Origin: Bacillota bacterium
GTDB lineage: Bacteria > Eremiobacterota > SpSt-956 > JAKJGF01
Assembly: GCA_029555925.1 (NCBI GenBank)
Contig: JAKPQU010000322.1
Location: 1-43,551, forward strand
Length of the DNA: 43,551 bases
Reading direction: 5' to 3'
Position numbers and translations under genes: made by a program. A model generated the notes under the pieces. It had not been told where the DNA came from. It was given only the letters and a program-made list of their open reading frames with translations, and did no database searches. How positions within the stretch are numbered: the stretch's first letter is position 1; each line of letters opens with the position of its first letter. Shown here one piece after another: positions 1-8,587 of this stretch.

Positions 1-20
1 GTTTTTTCTATAGTATTAGA

Positions 21-39
21 AATTAACCAGTGGTTAATT
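21..39. promoter_or_regulatory. Perfect palindrome, possible operator
   Basis: AATTAACCAGTGGTTAATT is a 9-1-9 perfect palindrome about 140 nt upstream of the STAS/winged-helix gene. Its symmetry and length fit a dimeric regulator site. It has no T-run and is too AT-rich to be a convincing terminator. The link to the downstream regulator is inference. Confidence 0.35.
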
Positions 40-72
40 TATTGTCTGCAAAACAAATTAAATAAGGCAAAT

Positions 73-142
73 TATTTTTCTTCGTAAGAGCCTGTCAGGC
101 AGAAGCTGATAAATGGTTACTAATTTACCTGTAGCGGTAATT
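73..142. repeat. Family C dispersed repeat, copy 1 (partial)
   Basis: This stretch contains the core AGAGCCTGTCAGGCAGAAGC followed by TTACCTGTAGCGGTAA. The same order occurs at 35842-35923 and 43281-43368. Only the right half of the full element (see 35752-35923) is visible here. It lies directly upstream of the first gene and may contribute to its leader. Confidence 0.6.
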
Positions 143-176
143 AGAGTGTTTATTTTATTACTGAAAGGAACTTTTT

Positions 177-806
177 ATGAAACCAATTAATGTTTATTTC
201 CCTCCAAAAAGTTTAAGGATAGCCATTGGAGAAGATGATGCTGAAAACCTGGTAAATTATATATTTCATGCCCTTGATCATCTTGAGATCAACCAGGTTT
301 TGCGATTAAGACTTGTAGATGTTGATATTATCACTTATTCATGCCTTCAGAATGTTATAAGAAGGTTGACTTATGAGATGGCAGCCGGTGGAAAATATCA
401 TAATAAATTTATGGTTATTTATGATTTACCCTATGATATATATTACAGAAAAGATATGTTAAATACCATTAATTCCGTAATAGATAATCTTGGTATTCCG
501 ATTTTACTGGCAGGTAATGCTATATCTGAGCCTGATCTGGAATATAAGGTTCTCGGACAGATTTTTTATTCCAATCCTACTTTGGTACAGGTATTTAATC
601 TTGTAAGAAAAGAAGAAAAAGAAGGTAACAAATTTCTGACTCCCGATAAAATTGCCAGAAAACTCAATCTTCCGAAGAATGTAGTTTACCGTAATCTCAG
701 AAGACTCCATTCTTTTGGCCTCCTTATAAGGGAATATATCACTTCTGGCAAATCCAAAGGAGAACACTGTTATCTTACGGTAGTTTCAAAAGCTCTCGAA
801 GAATAA
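177..806 (+). CDS. STAS-like plus winged-helix putative regulator
   Basis: The product has 209 residues and no signal peptide or membrane segment. Residues about 1-125 look like a STAS/DUF4325-type alpha-beta domain, with an acidic start, a VDVDIITYSCLQ strand-helix and a hydrophobic FMVIYDL strand. Residues about 150-205 read as a winged helix: LTPDKIARKLNLPKNVVYRN is a classic helix-turn-helix and LHSFGLLIREY supplies the wing strands. An AAAGGA ribosome site lies 7-8 nt before the ATG. The family pattern suggests a cytoplasmic DNA-binding regulator with an N-terminal interaction domain; ligand and targets are unknown. It converges with the HD-domain gene and shares its terminator hairpin. 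The winged helix is fairly secure and the STAS-like call is tentative. Confidence 0.6.
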   Translation: MKPINVYFPPKSLRIAIGEDDAENLVNYIFHALDHLEINQVLRLRLVDVDIITYSCLQNVIRRLTYEMAAGGKYHNKFMVIYDLPYDIYYRKDMLNTINSVIDNLGIPILLAGNAISEPDLEYKVLGQIFYSNPTLVQVFNLVRKEEKEGNKFLTPDKIARKLNLPKNVVYRNLRRLHSFGLLIREYITSGKSKGEHCYLTVVSKALEE

Positions 807-809
807 ATG

Positions 810-846
810 GTGAATAGTGAATAGAATTTTTCTATTCACCGTTCAC
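810..846. terminator. Bidirectional hairpin built from GTGAATA heptads
   Basis: The left arm GTGAATAGTGAATAGAA (810-826) pairs with the right arm TTCTATTCACCGTTCAC (830-846) with two mismatches and a 3-nt loop. T-rich DNA follows on the plus strand. It lies between two convergent genes and overlaps the stop codon of the minus-strand HD gene (843-845). The arms consist of 7-bp units (GGTGAAT, AGTGAAT) of the dispersed heptad family, so a repeat appears to serve as the terminator. Confidence 0.65.
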
Positions 847-1967
847 TTTTTATATTTTTTATAAAGGGATACAATTTTTTTATAATCAACAAGGTCTCCG
901 TAGCAGCTTGACACATCTGCTTTGTATAATTTCAGAAGATCTGTGAACATGTTATTATTAATAATCTCTATTTTTTGACGATCATTCATATGCCTGAATT
1001 CATGGGCAAGTAAATGGTATTCAATGAGAAAGGCCACTTTACCTGTAATATCCTGGCCGTAACCAAATTTTCTCAATATCTTTCTGGCTATTGCAGCACC
1101 TGCCCTGGAGTGGCCGGGAAATCTCAGGTTTTTGCCGTCTCTCGTTAATGTTTCCGGTTTCCCCGTATCATGAAGCAGTAATGACAGAGCCAGAGGAAGT
1201 GAAGGTTTCCTGAGATATTTAAAACATTCAATCGTATGTTCATATACATTGCCTTCTGGGTGAAAATCCTTGTTCTGAGGTACTGATTTTGTATCAGTGA
1301 GAATGGGAAATATTTCCTGAAGGATATTTAATTTATCCATGAAGCTTATGGAAATATAAGGATTTTTAGTCACAATAACATTATTAAATCCTGTAATAAT
1401 TTCATCGCTGTATTCATTCCTGAATTTAAAAGGTATTTTCTCTATTTTACATTTCATATGTTCTTCCAGGTTAAAATCATATTCTGACATAAGATAAAGA
1501 ATGTCAAATATTTTATAAGGTTTATCACTGTATATTTTTTCGAAATCAGGTGTTAATCTGATTTTTTTCTCCCGAAAATCATAGTAACAGTCCAGAGGAT
1601 CCAGATAAATCTCTTTTTCTATATCAAAAAAGAGTGTATTCAGTGTAAAAAGTTCTTTTAAACTTTCCTGTCTGAGTATGTCAAAATCCACTCGATAGGG
1701 TACATTAAGTATTTTAAATCTTATGAAACATTCTTCACAGTGTATCTCTCCGTCATAATCGGATTTGCCGGGAAATTCTATGGATTCAAATAACCGGCTC
1801 AGCTCTATGAGATTTGCTGTTGTAAGAATATAATAGAATTGTTCCGGTATTTTAAGCCTGAGATTTCTTGCAGTAGAACCGTAAAAATAAGATTTATACC
1901 CTTCTTCTGAAAGGGTTTTACATATATCTGTAATTTCTTTTTTCCAGAACAGTGAATAATCCTTCAT
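843..1967 (-). CDS. CCA-adding-enzyme-like HD-domain protein, degenerate NTase head
   Basis: The product has 374 residues. Its order matches class II tRNA nucleotidyltransferase/poly(A) polymerase proteins: an NTase-like head (about 20-150), a linker, then an HD phosphohydrolase domain (about 235-330) with HPEGNVYEHTIEC, LLLHDTGKPETL, GHSRAGA and EYHLLAH. The head looks inactive. The usual GGxVRDxLLG is GSTARNLRL, the strand that normally carries the catalytic DxD reads EQFYYILTTA without acidic residues, and RRDFTINAL is replaced by LKELFTLNTL. The HD metal ligands appear intact. It is probably a diverged paralogue in which only the HD phosphohydrolase works, rather than a CCA enzyme. GGAAG lies 7 nt before the ATG. 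A family A repeat lies about 130 nt upstream in the same orientation. Confidence 0.75.
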   Translation of the reverse strand: MKDYSLFWKKEITDICKTLSEEGYKSYFYGSTARNLRLKIPEQFYYILTTANLIELSRLFESIEFPGKSDYDGEIHCEECFIRFKILNVPYRVDFDILRQESLKELFTLNTLFFDIEKEIYLDPLDCYYDFREKKIRLTPDFEKIYSDKPYKIFDILYLMSEYDFNLEEHMKCKIEKIPFKFRNEYSDEIITGFNNVIVTKNPYISISFMDKLNILQEIFPILTDTKSVPQNKDFHPEGNVYEHTIECFKYLRKPSLPLALSLLLHDTGKPETLTRDGKNLRFPGHSRAGAAIARKILRKFGYGQDITGKVAFLIEYHLLAHEFRHMNDRQKIEIINNNMFTDLLKLYKADVSSCYGDLVDYKKIVSLYKKYKK

Positions 1968-2099
1968 GACAGCTTCCAGTCAGAAATTTTAGTCATATAG
2001 ATGATTTAGTCTACCAGGTTAACATGTTCCAGTTTTTTATATAATCAGGTCTCAGGTTATGGAGTATGGGTTTTAAATTTTCTCCAAACACCTGTCACC

Positions 2100-2190
2100 T
2101 ACTGACCTGTGCATAGGCATGTAATAAAAATTTTCCTCCCGTCACGCCTTACGAGAAGCTTATATGTATTATCTATACTCACCGCAGTAA
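2100..2190 (-). repeat. Family A inverted-repeat element, copy 1
   Basis: The ends are TACTGACCTGTGCATAGG and ATACTCACCGCAGTAA, an imperfect inverted pair like those of the other family A copies. Central heptads CGTCACG and CCTTACG lie at 2140-2153. On the minus strand it carries GGGAGGAA, 14 nt, then ATG opening a 15-codon ORF (MPMHRSVGDRCLEKI) that ends before the HD gene. It is about 91 bp long. Confidence 0.7.
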
Positions 2191-2245
2191 AACCCTTAAC
2201 CTTTTTCAAAACGGAAGGTTTTTCCATGGCACACTATAATTATTA

Positions 2246-2450
2246 ATACCAAATTGCTTTAATTAAACTGAACAATTTGAATAATAGGTAAATACTGTCT
2301 GTCTGCCTGATGCTCCTCCGAAAAAAATCTAAACTGGAACGTTTATAACAGTTACAGCTTGTATCATGCTACTTTACATTATAATTCAATAAAATATACC
2401 TGTGCTGCCGTGATATTTTTTTCTCCGGAACACCAGGCAGGCAGACTACT
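2246..2450. repeat. Family D repeat, copy 1, with inverted arms
   Basis: Positions 2246-2386 match 43411-43551 at all but two of 141 positions. Arms at 2291-2327 and 2413-2450 are imperfect inverted repeats, sharing CTGCCTG, a TCC/GGA block and an A7/T7 run, which suggests a small mobile element of roughly 160 bp with extra flank. It encodes no plausible protein. Confidence 0.7.
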
Positions 2451-2525
2451 ATGTCTAAAGCTAAATAGTATAAGATCTCTACATATTCTTACAATACGTG
2501 TATTTCCCTTCATAACCGTTAAAAT

Positions 2526-2558
2526 AATAAAGCCCTCCCGGAAAGGAAGGGCTTTATT
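2526..2558. terminator. Terminator hairpin after the IPT lipoprotein gene
   Basis: AATAAAGCCCT (2526-2536) and AGGGCTTTATT (2548-2558) form a perfect 11-bp stem, 11-43 nt past the stop of the minus-strand lipoprotein gene. The A/T flanks give a weak U-run on the minus transcript. A similar hairpin follows the paralogous lipoprotein gene at 20842-20863. Confidence 0.75.
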
Positions 2559-2568
2559 GGAATATCCA

Positions 2569-4077
2569 TTAAGGTGTATGGGTAAAAGTGAAGGGGGCAC
2601 TTTCAACGCCACCAGATGTTATAACAATTACCTGATACGTTCCTGCCGGACCGGGATATTCTGTCCATGCCTCTGTGGAAAACCATGAATTCACCGGTAC
2701 CAATGTCCCATTGAATTTGACTGTTCCTTGATTTGTACCGAAGTTTGTTCCCTCAATAAAGATTTCCGATGTGGATGTATGGGTCTGTACATTTGTTATA
2801 GTCGGTGCAGTCGGATTTGGATTTACATAATATGAATAGGACGCGCTTGCTACTCCATTTATCGTTACAATGACAGGTGATTCACCTGTTACATTTGGTA
2901 TCGTAATAATTATAGTTGAAGTACTTATATTAATAGAACTTATAGTAGCACTCGTTCCGCCAACCGTAACTGTAGTATTGGCAGTAGTCGCATTGGGGTC
3001 CATATTGGATAAACTGATACTGGCACTGGTTCCTGCGATGCCTGGTTTGGGACTGACGGAATTTATTACGGGAGTCAATGGCCCTGATGTTGGTGTAGAT
3101 GTCGGGGCAATTGTTGCTGTTGGACTTCCCTGGGTCGGAAATGATGTCGGAGTTCCACCGGAAGGTGTGGGGATACCTGTACCTAAGAGTACTATATTGG
3201 CCTCTTTTGTTTCTCCTGTGCCGAGATCTACTGTAGTAGAGCCATTCAATACTGTTGCTCCGTTCTGGCTTTCACCTATTACCTTTATATTTGTTGAAGG
3301 AACTCCTGGTAGATTATAGTAACCGTTCGGATCTGTTTTAACATATGCGCCGAAACCTTCTACATGAACAGTTGCATTAGGATCTCCCTGATTGTTGTAA
3401 GTTACATGGCCGTAAAGTGTACCTGTTCCTGCCACTACTGTTACAGGAACCCTGGCGGAACTATTTCCGCTTACTGCATTGACATAACCTGTACCTGCTT
3501 TCGTGGCGGTAAATATGCCTGTATTGGTTCCTATAGTTCCTATATCACCTGTGACAGACCATGTTGTGTCAGGCCTGACAATAGTATTATTGGAACCTGT
3601 TGCATAGGAGGAAAACTGAAATATTCCTCCTATACCAATGGGCAATAAATGATTGGAAGGTGTAATGTTAAAATCGGTAAATCCATTGTAAGAATTCGGG
3701 TCTGACACGGGTACGTCCTGGGCTATGGAAACATAAGACTGGTGTTCTACTGTTAATCTGTTAATTCCTACTGGAATACCGCTGATAGTGAAGCTGCCAT
3801 CAGAATTTGTGGTAACTGATATACCTGCTATAGTTACAGTAGCACCTGCCAGAGCTTTATAATTTGCCGGAGGGTTATTGGTATATAACATTATCATACC
3901 GGGAATTTTTCCTGTTCCGGAACTGTTTATTTTTTCATCTCCTAAGAAAGGAATAAATACAAACCCTCCCTGGGAGCCGAATACTGAAGAGATAAGTGCT
4001 ACAAGGGCTCCGCATCCGGTGAATAAAATCGAAGATATAACAAGTAAGAGTAAAACTGAGAATAAATACCTTTTCAA
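2569..4077 (-). CDS. IPT/TIG-domain lipoprotein with carboxypeptidase-regulatory-like repeats
   Basis: The product has 502 residues. The N-terminus is a lipoprotein signal, MKRYLFSVLLLLVISSILF then TGC with Cys at about 22. Next come a carboxypeptidase-regulatory-like beta sandwich (about 58-140, with GATVTIAGISVTTNSDGSF), a Big_2-like segment (about 145-215), a second such sandwich (about 220-300), a Pro/Thr/Ser linker (about 300-335) and two IPT/TIG Ig-like domains (about 335-415 and 425-500). This is typical of surface-anchored adhesive or structural lipoproteins; the ligand is unknown. The start is TTG, with GGAGG 7 nt upstream; the first ATG is internal. It is a full-length paralogue of the lipoprotein at 20883-22232. 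Confidence 0.85.
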   Translation of the reverse strand: MKRYLFSVLLLLVISSILFTGCGALVALISSVFGSQGGFVFIPFLGDEKINSSGTGKIPGMIMLYTNNPPANYKALAGATVTIAGISVTTNSDGSFTISGIPVGINRLTVEHQSYVSIAQDVPVSDPNSYNGFTDFNITPSNHLLPIGIGGIFQFSSYATGSNNTIVRPDTTWSVTGDIGTIGTNTGIFTATKAGTGYVNAVSGNSSARVPVTVVAGTGTLYGHVTYNNQGDPNATVHVEGFGAYVKTDPNGYYNLPGVPSTNIKVIGESQNGATVLNGSTTVDLGTGETKEANIVLLGTGIPTPSGGTPTSFPTQGSPTATIAPTSTPTSGPLTPVINSVSPKPGIAGTSASISLSNMDPNATTANTTVTVGGTSATISSINISTSTIIITIPNVTGESPVIVTINGVASASYSYYVNPNPTAPTITNVQTHTSTSEIFIEGTNFGTNQGTVKFNGTLVPVNSWFSTEAWTEYPGPAGTYQVIVITSGGVESAPFTFTHTP

Positions 4078-4193
4078 TCAACTTCCTCCTTTTTTATAAA
4101 AAATAATAATATAAAACGAATTGCAATAAATTATAATAAATTGCAATACATTATATTTATTAATTCTATAGGAATATAAAAAAATCCTTTTCT

Positions 4194-7100
4194 CTAAAGA
4201 ATTTTATGGTGGATTCCGAGTTTCTTAATATATTTTCTTACTTCTTCCGCTTCCGGGCCGGAGGGAGCAATGCTGATATATTCATTAAAATATCGTGATG
4301 CTTTTGATTTTTTACCTTTATTCATACATGCAATAGCTGCCTGATATAAAACTTCTTCTCTTGCAGGCACTTTAAATATGGATTTTATAAATTGTTCGAA
4401 AGGAGCATTTGAACTGTGAAATGCTTCATCTTCTGTTTTGCCTGAAAGTGCCAGGTCAAAATGTTTTATTGCACCTTCCAGATCTTTAAGGCCGGTCAGT
4501 ATGAGTCCCTGCTGGTAATTTCCACATATATTCTCAGGCTCTAATTCCAGAAATTTTTCATTATATTCTTTTGCTTTTTCCATTGCATCCAGTTCATAAT
4601 AAATCAGGCATAGATTATAACAGGCAAAGCCTTTGATTTTCATGTCTTCACTCATGAGAGATTTTTCAAAATAACTTACTGCCCGTTCCATTCTTCCTTC
4701 TGCCTTTTCTACTATAGCTATTTCGTTATAAAGCCAGAGGTTGTCTGGCTCCAGTTCAATGGCGTTTTCCATATGTCTTAAAGCCAGATCATAGAGTTTT
4801 TGTTCATAATAAAGTAATCCTGTGGAGTTCTGAATTATTCCTACATTTTTATCGATTCTGAGGCATATATTGTAATATTTTAATGACATGGTGTATTGTT
4901 TCTGTCTGTAATATATATCTGCCAGGATAAAATTTACATTCATATCATGTGGATCATATACCTTTTCATAAGAGGTTATACTTTTTTCATAGTCCCCGGT
5001 TTTATAATAAAGTTCTCCTGCAACCATATTGGCTTCTCTGTCTTCGGGATTTATTGCCAGAACCTTTTCATAATGAAATAAAGCTTTCTGGTAATCCTCT
5101 TTTGCAAGATATATATTTCCTGTGGCTTTATTTATTCCCGTATTATCAGGCTTTAATTCCAGTGCCGTAGAATAATACTCTAGACTTTTATCTATATTGC
5201 CTTCTTTACAGTAAAAATTACCGAGTTCATAAAAAGCTTCATAGAATTTCCTGTCAAGTGAAATTGATCTTTCCAGGTAAGCAAGCCCCTGGTCAATATT
5301 CCCTGTTTTTAACAGTATTTTCCCCATGCCATAAACAGCTTTACTGTAATCACTGTCAGTCTCAAGTATGATATTATAGTATTTAACTGCTTCTTCTATA
5401 TTATCGTTTTCTTCATATATGAGAGCAATGCCGCACAGGCACTCATGATCTCCTTCCTGTAATTTCAAACATTCTTCATAGGTTTCCAGGGCTCCATTGC
5501 TATTCCCTGTTTTTCTGTAGCATAGAGCGAGATTTTTTAAAGAAGATAAATCTCCATAACCATTATCAAGAATTTCTTTATAAATATTTATTCCGGCGGA
5601 AAAATCTTCCAGTTCCATATAGATATGACCGAGTTTAAGTAAGATTTCCTTTTTGTCTCCTCTGAGTTCCAGTGCTTTTTTATAATATTCTACCGAAGCT
5701 TTTTTGTTCCCTGTTTCACTGTATAGATCGGCAAGTTTCAGATTCCTATCAATATTTTTTGGATCCCGGCGCACAAGTTCTTCATAAAGTTCCAGGGCTT
5801 TTTCTATTTCGTTGTTCTGAATGTAAGAGAAAGCAAGTCTGCCCATGGCAGGGGTATAGGATTTATCAATGTGTAATACCCTGTTATAGTGGTCAATGGC
5901 TTTTTTATAATCCTGTTGCTGTTCATAAAGTCGCCCCAGATTATAATTGGCCATGATATTTCCTCTGTCATTATATAGTATTTTTTCAAGATATTTTTTT
6001 GCTTCAGGAAGTTTATCTTTCCCTACATATACTACAGCCATTATATAATTGGCTTCCAGGTTAGAAGCACTGGTATCGAGAATTCTTCTTGCATATTTGA
6101 GAGCACTGTCAAAATCTTCCTGCTCAAGAGAGTAACTGGCAAGAGATAAAAGGATTTTTGTGTTATATGGATCCAGTTCCAGAGCTGACAGTCTTTCTTC
6201 AAAGGCTTCTTCCGTATATCCCTGTAAATCATAAATCATTGCCATATTTATATGGGCCGATATATTCTTTCTGTCCAGTTCCAGAATATTTTTATAAATT
6301 TTGATAGCCCTCTGAAAATTTCCTTCTTCCTTGGATAATTCTGCCAGATTCTGGAGAGCTCCCACGTTGTTTTTATCCAGTGAGAGTACTTTTTTAAAGG
6401 TTTCTATGGTTGGGCCGAGATAGCCTTTATCATATTTTGTTTTTCCTTTATAAGATTCTCCGAGTCCTATGAGAGCCTTTTTATTATCAGGTTCTATTTT
6501 CAATGCTTCATGGTAATGGCTGATTGCCATATTCCACTGTTCTTTGAATTGATAAAATCTGCCAAGATTAATATTTACTTCCACATTTTCCGGTTCTATC
6601 TGTAAAGCCACATGATAATGAGATGAAGCGGAATCAAGATCACCCTGTTCGAAATATATATTGCCAATCCTGATATGAATATCTAAATCTTCAGGATTAA
6701 TCTCCAGTAATTTCTGATAATATTTTATCGACATATTCATATTATTATTTTGATGATAAATGGTGGCCAGATTCATTAAAGCTTCTTTATCAGGGCCTAT
6801 GGCAAGACATTTTTCACAGGCTATAATAGCACTGTTTATATCACCTGATTTCTTATAAATACCTGCTATGACATTGTATAGTCCCTGTCTCGAAGGTTCT
6901 ATAGTCAGGGCTCTCTGCAGATAATTAAGAGCTCTATCCAGTTTTTTATATTTTTCATAAATGAGTCCCAGATTCAGATTTACAAGAAAGAGATTTTCAT
7001 CCAGGGAAAAGGCTTTTTCGAAGTATTCCAGAGACTTCGGGAAGTCACCGTTTTTTTTGTAAATCATGCCAAGATTTACATACACATCAACAAAATCCGG

Positions 7101-8135
7101 TGCCATCTGTTCGCATACACTGTAATATTCTATAGATTTATCTATCTCTCCTGACTCTTCATATATTTGAGCGAGAGAATAGTAGGCATCCAGATAGTTA
7201 TTATCTATTTCAATGGTTTTTTGCAGATTTTTTATGGCTTTTTTTCTGTCACCTTTTGTAAGGTATATACTGGAAAGTTCAAAATATACAAAAGGATCAT
7301 CATTAATCTCCAGTGCTTTATTGAAATAGTCTATGGCTCTGTCAAACTGTTCTTTCTTTATAGCAATAAGACCCAGATTTATCAGCGGCTCAGGTGATGT
7401 ATCATCCAGTTCCTGTGCTTTTTGCGTATGATATTCTGCCTTGTCCAGTTTATCCAGATGGAGATAAACCTCTGCCAGGCCAAGGTGGGCAGCTGTATAA
7501 AATGGGTTTATCCCGAGAGCTTTTTCATATCTCTGTATGGCAAAAGAAAAATTTTCCAGTGCATTATAGCAGGAAGCCATGTAAAAATGTATTTCAGGTT
7601 TTGCTTCAACATTACCTGACGAATATTCAAAATGTGACAGAGCCATTTCATATTCTTCTTTTTCCCAGAATATTTTACCCAGTTCATAATGGGTAATTTC
7701 ATCGTCAGGATATAGACTTAATACTTTATGATAATGGGTTATAGCATTATCCAGATCGCCCATGTTAGAGTAACATTCACCGAGCCTGGCATGGGCTAGG
7801 CCATAGGAATTGTCTATATTTATAACAGTTTTATAATAATTTAAAGCTGTGTTATGTTCTTTTCTGGCCCTTGCTATTTCTCCGAGATCATAATAAGCAT
7901 CTGCATTATACGGATCTTTTTTGATAGCATGTTTTAATTGATTTATTTTTAAATCCAGGTTTGTTCCCGAATCGATCTGTATAGACGAATGTTCCTCCGG
8001 ACTGTCTTCATTCAATCTTCTGTGTTTTTTTGTTCCTTTAGAAAGATTTTCCAGCAAAAGCAGCACCTCGAAAGCGTGATGATTATCAGATAATGTGTAA
8101 TTTTTTATAAAATTACTGACCCTGAACATAAGCAT
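4194..8135 (-). CDS. Giant TPR-repeat protein
   Basis: The product has 1313 residues. After about 50 variable residues it is a nearly unbroken superhelix of roughly 35 tetratricopeptide repeats of 34 residues, seen as recurring A-Y-xx-L-G-xx-Y and P-x-N/D motifs such as YYDLGEIARARKEHNTALNY. No catalytic domain, signal peptide or membrane span is visible, so it is probably a cytoplasmic scaffold. The minus-strand start ATG CTT ATG lies inside a family A repeat, which also supplies GGGAGGAAG 14 nt upstream of the first ATG and 20 nt upstream of the second. A true start further inside cannot be excluded, since the first TPR begins near residue 55. It is divergent from the MscS gene. Confidence 0.9.
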   Translation of the reverse strand: MLMFRVSNFIKNYTLSDNHHAFEVLLLLENLSKGTKKHRRLNEDSPEEHSSIQIDSGTNLDLKINQLKHAIKKDPYNADAYYDLGEIARARKEHNTALNYYKTVINIDNSYGLAHARLGECYSNMGDLDNAITHYHKVLSLYPDDEITHYELGKIFWEKEEYEMALSHFEYSSGNVEAKPEIHFYMASCYNALENFSFAIQRYEKALGINPFYTAAHLGLAEVYLHLDKLDKAEYHTQKAQELDDTSPEPLINLGLIAIKKEQFDRAIDYFNKALEINDDPFVYFELSSIYLTKGDRKKAIKNLQKTIEIDNNYLDAYYSLAQIYEESGEIDKSIEYYSVCEQMAPDFVDVYVNLGMIYKKNGDFPKSLEYFEKAFSLDENLFLVNLNLGLIYEKYKKLDRALNYLQRALTIEPSRQGLYNVIAGIYKKSGDINSAIIACEKCLAIGPDKEALMNLATIYHQNNNMNMSIKYYQKLLEINPEDLDIHIRIGNIYFEQGDLDSASSHYHVALQIEPENVEVNINLGRFYQFKEQWNMAISHYHEALKIEPDNKKALIGLGESYKGKTKYDKGYLGPTIETFKKVLSLDKNNVGALQNLAELSKEEGNFQRAIKIYKNILELDRKNISAHINMAMIYDLQGYTEEAFEERLSALELDPYNTKILLSLASYSLEQEDFDSALKYARRILDTSASNLEANYIMAVVYVGKDKLPEAKKYLEKILYNDRGNIMANYNLGRLYEQQQDYKKAIDHYNRVLHIDKSYTPAMGRLAFSYIQNNEIEKALELYEELVRRDPKNIDRNLKLADLYSETGNKKASVEYYKKALELRGDKKEILLKLGHIYMELEDFSAGINIYKEILDNGYGDLSSLKNLALCYRKTGNSNGALETYEECLKLQEGDHECLCGIALIYEENDNIEEAVKYYNIILETDSDYSKAVYGMGKILLKTGNIDQGLAYLERSISLDRKFYEAFYELGNFYCKEGNIDKSLEYYSTALELKPDNTGINKATGNIYLAKEDYQKALFHYEKVLAINPEDREANMVAGELYYKTGDYEKSITSYEKVYDPHDMNVNFILADIYYRQKQYTMSLKYYNICLRIDKNVGIIQNSTGLLYYEQKLYDLALRHMENAIELEPDNLWLYNEIAIVEKAEGRMERAVSYFEKSLMSEDMKIKGFACYNLCLIYYELDAMEKAKEYNEKFLELEPENICGNYQQGLILTGLKDLEGAIKHFDLALSGKTEDEAFHSSNAPFEQFIKSIFKVPAREEVLYQAAIACMNKGKKSKASRYFNEYISIAPSGPEAEEVRKYIKKLGIHHKIL

Positions 8136-8211
8136 GTAATAAAAGTCTTCCTCCCATCACGCGTTATGCGTCACGAGAGCAAATATTTATTATTTATGCT
8201 CACTGCAGTAA
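8113..8211 (-). repeat. Family A inverted-repeat element, copy 2
   Basis: The ends TTACTGACCCTGAACATAA and TTATGCTCACTGCAGTAA are imperfect inverted repeats. Central heptads CATCACG, CGTTATG and CGTCACG lie at 8155-8175. The element overlaps the first codons of the giant TPR gene and provides its apparent Shine-Dalgarno and start codon. Confidence 0.75.
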
Positions 8212-8587
8212 CTATGAATATTCTTTTTCCCCACCTTAATACCTTGTAAAAATATATAAAAAATTGCGATTATAATATAGGGCAGTATAAATTTCGAGTT
8301 ATTGACAGAAGCTTTACTTTAGAGATAATTTTGATTAAAATAGGTTTATTAATAAATATAGTGTATTCATAACTTATTAGAATTTAAGTCGTCATAACGC
8401 GTAACGCGTGACGCGTCACGGGTTTAATCCATGCGCATCACGCATTACGCTTTACGCATTACGAGGTCATTATTTATGGATAGTTATGAAACTAACTATA
8501 ATAGAGAAATTCCGACCGTCCTAAACTGTTATGACAGCCAGTTTTCAGACGGCCCGGCATATATAGCAGGGGAGTAACGATAGTATA
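8136..8587. other. 450-bp divergent intergenic region
   Basis: It separates the minus-strand TPR gene from the plus-strand MscS gene. It contains most of a family A element, a full family B element (8357-8500) and an imperfect hairpin at 8517-8557 (CCGTCCTAAACTG against CAGTTTTCAGACGG), 30 nt before the MscS start. ATTATAATATAG near 8270 could be a -10 region. No gene was seen. Confidence 0.5.
8357..8500 (+). repeat. Family B inverted-repeat element, copy 1
   Basis: This 144-bp unit ends in TATAGTGTATTCATAACTTAT and, at the other side, the near inverse ATAGTTATGAAACTAACTATA. Inside are two heptad arrays: CATAACG, CGTAACG, CGTGACG, CGTCACG (8393-8420) and CATCACG, CATTACG, CTTTACG, CATTACG (8436-8463). 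The reverse complement recurs at 39571-39701. Confidence 0.8.

Larger units (their letters stand above)
1968..2568. other. 600-bp gap filled by dispersed repeats
   Basis: No gene is convincing here. The gap holds a family A element (2100-2190), a family D element (2246-2450) and the terminator of the IPT lipoprotein gene (2526-2558). An ORF readable across 2359-2688 on the plus strand runs from family D into the antisense of the lipoprotein gene and is not credible. Nothing was recognised in 1968-2099. Confidence 0.6.

Noticed and set aside
843..1967. Functional CCA-adding enzyme
   Set aside because: The carboxylates required for nucleotidyl transfer are not present in the expected motif.
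2359..2688. 109-residue plus-strand open frame across the family D repeat
   Set aside because: It has no ribosome site, crosses a terminator hairpin and runs into the antisense of the lipoprotein gene.
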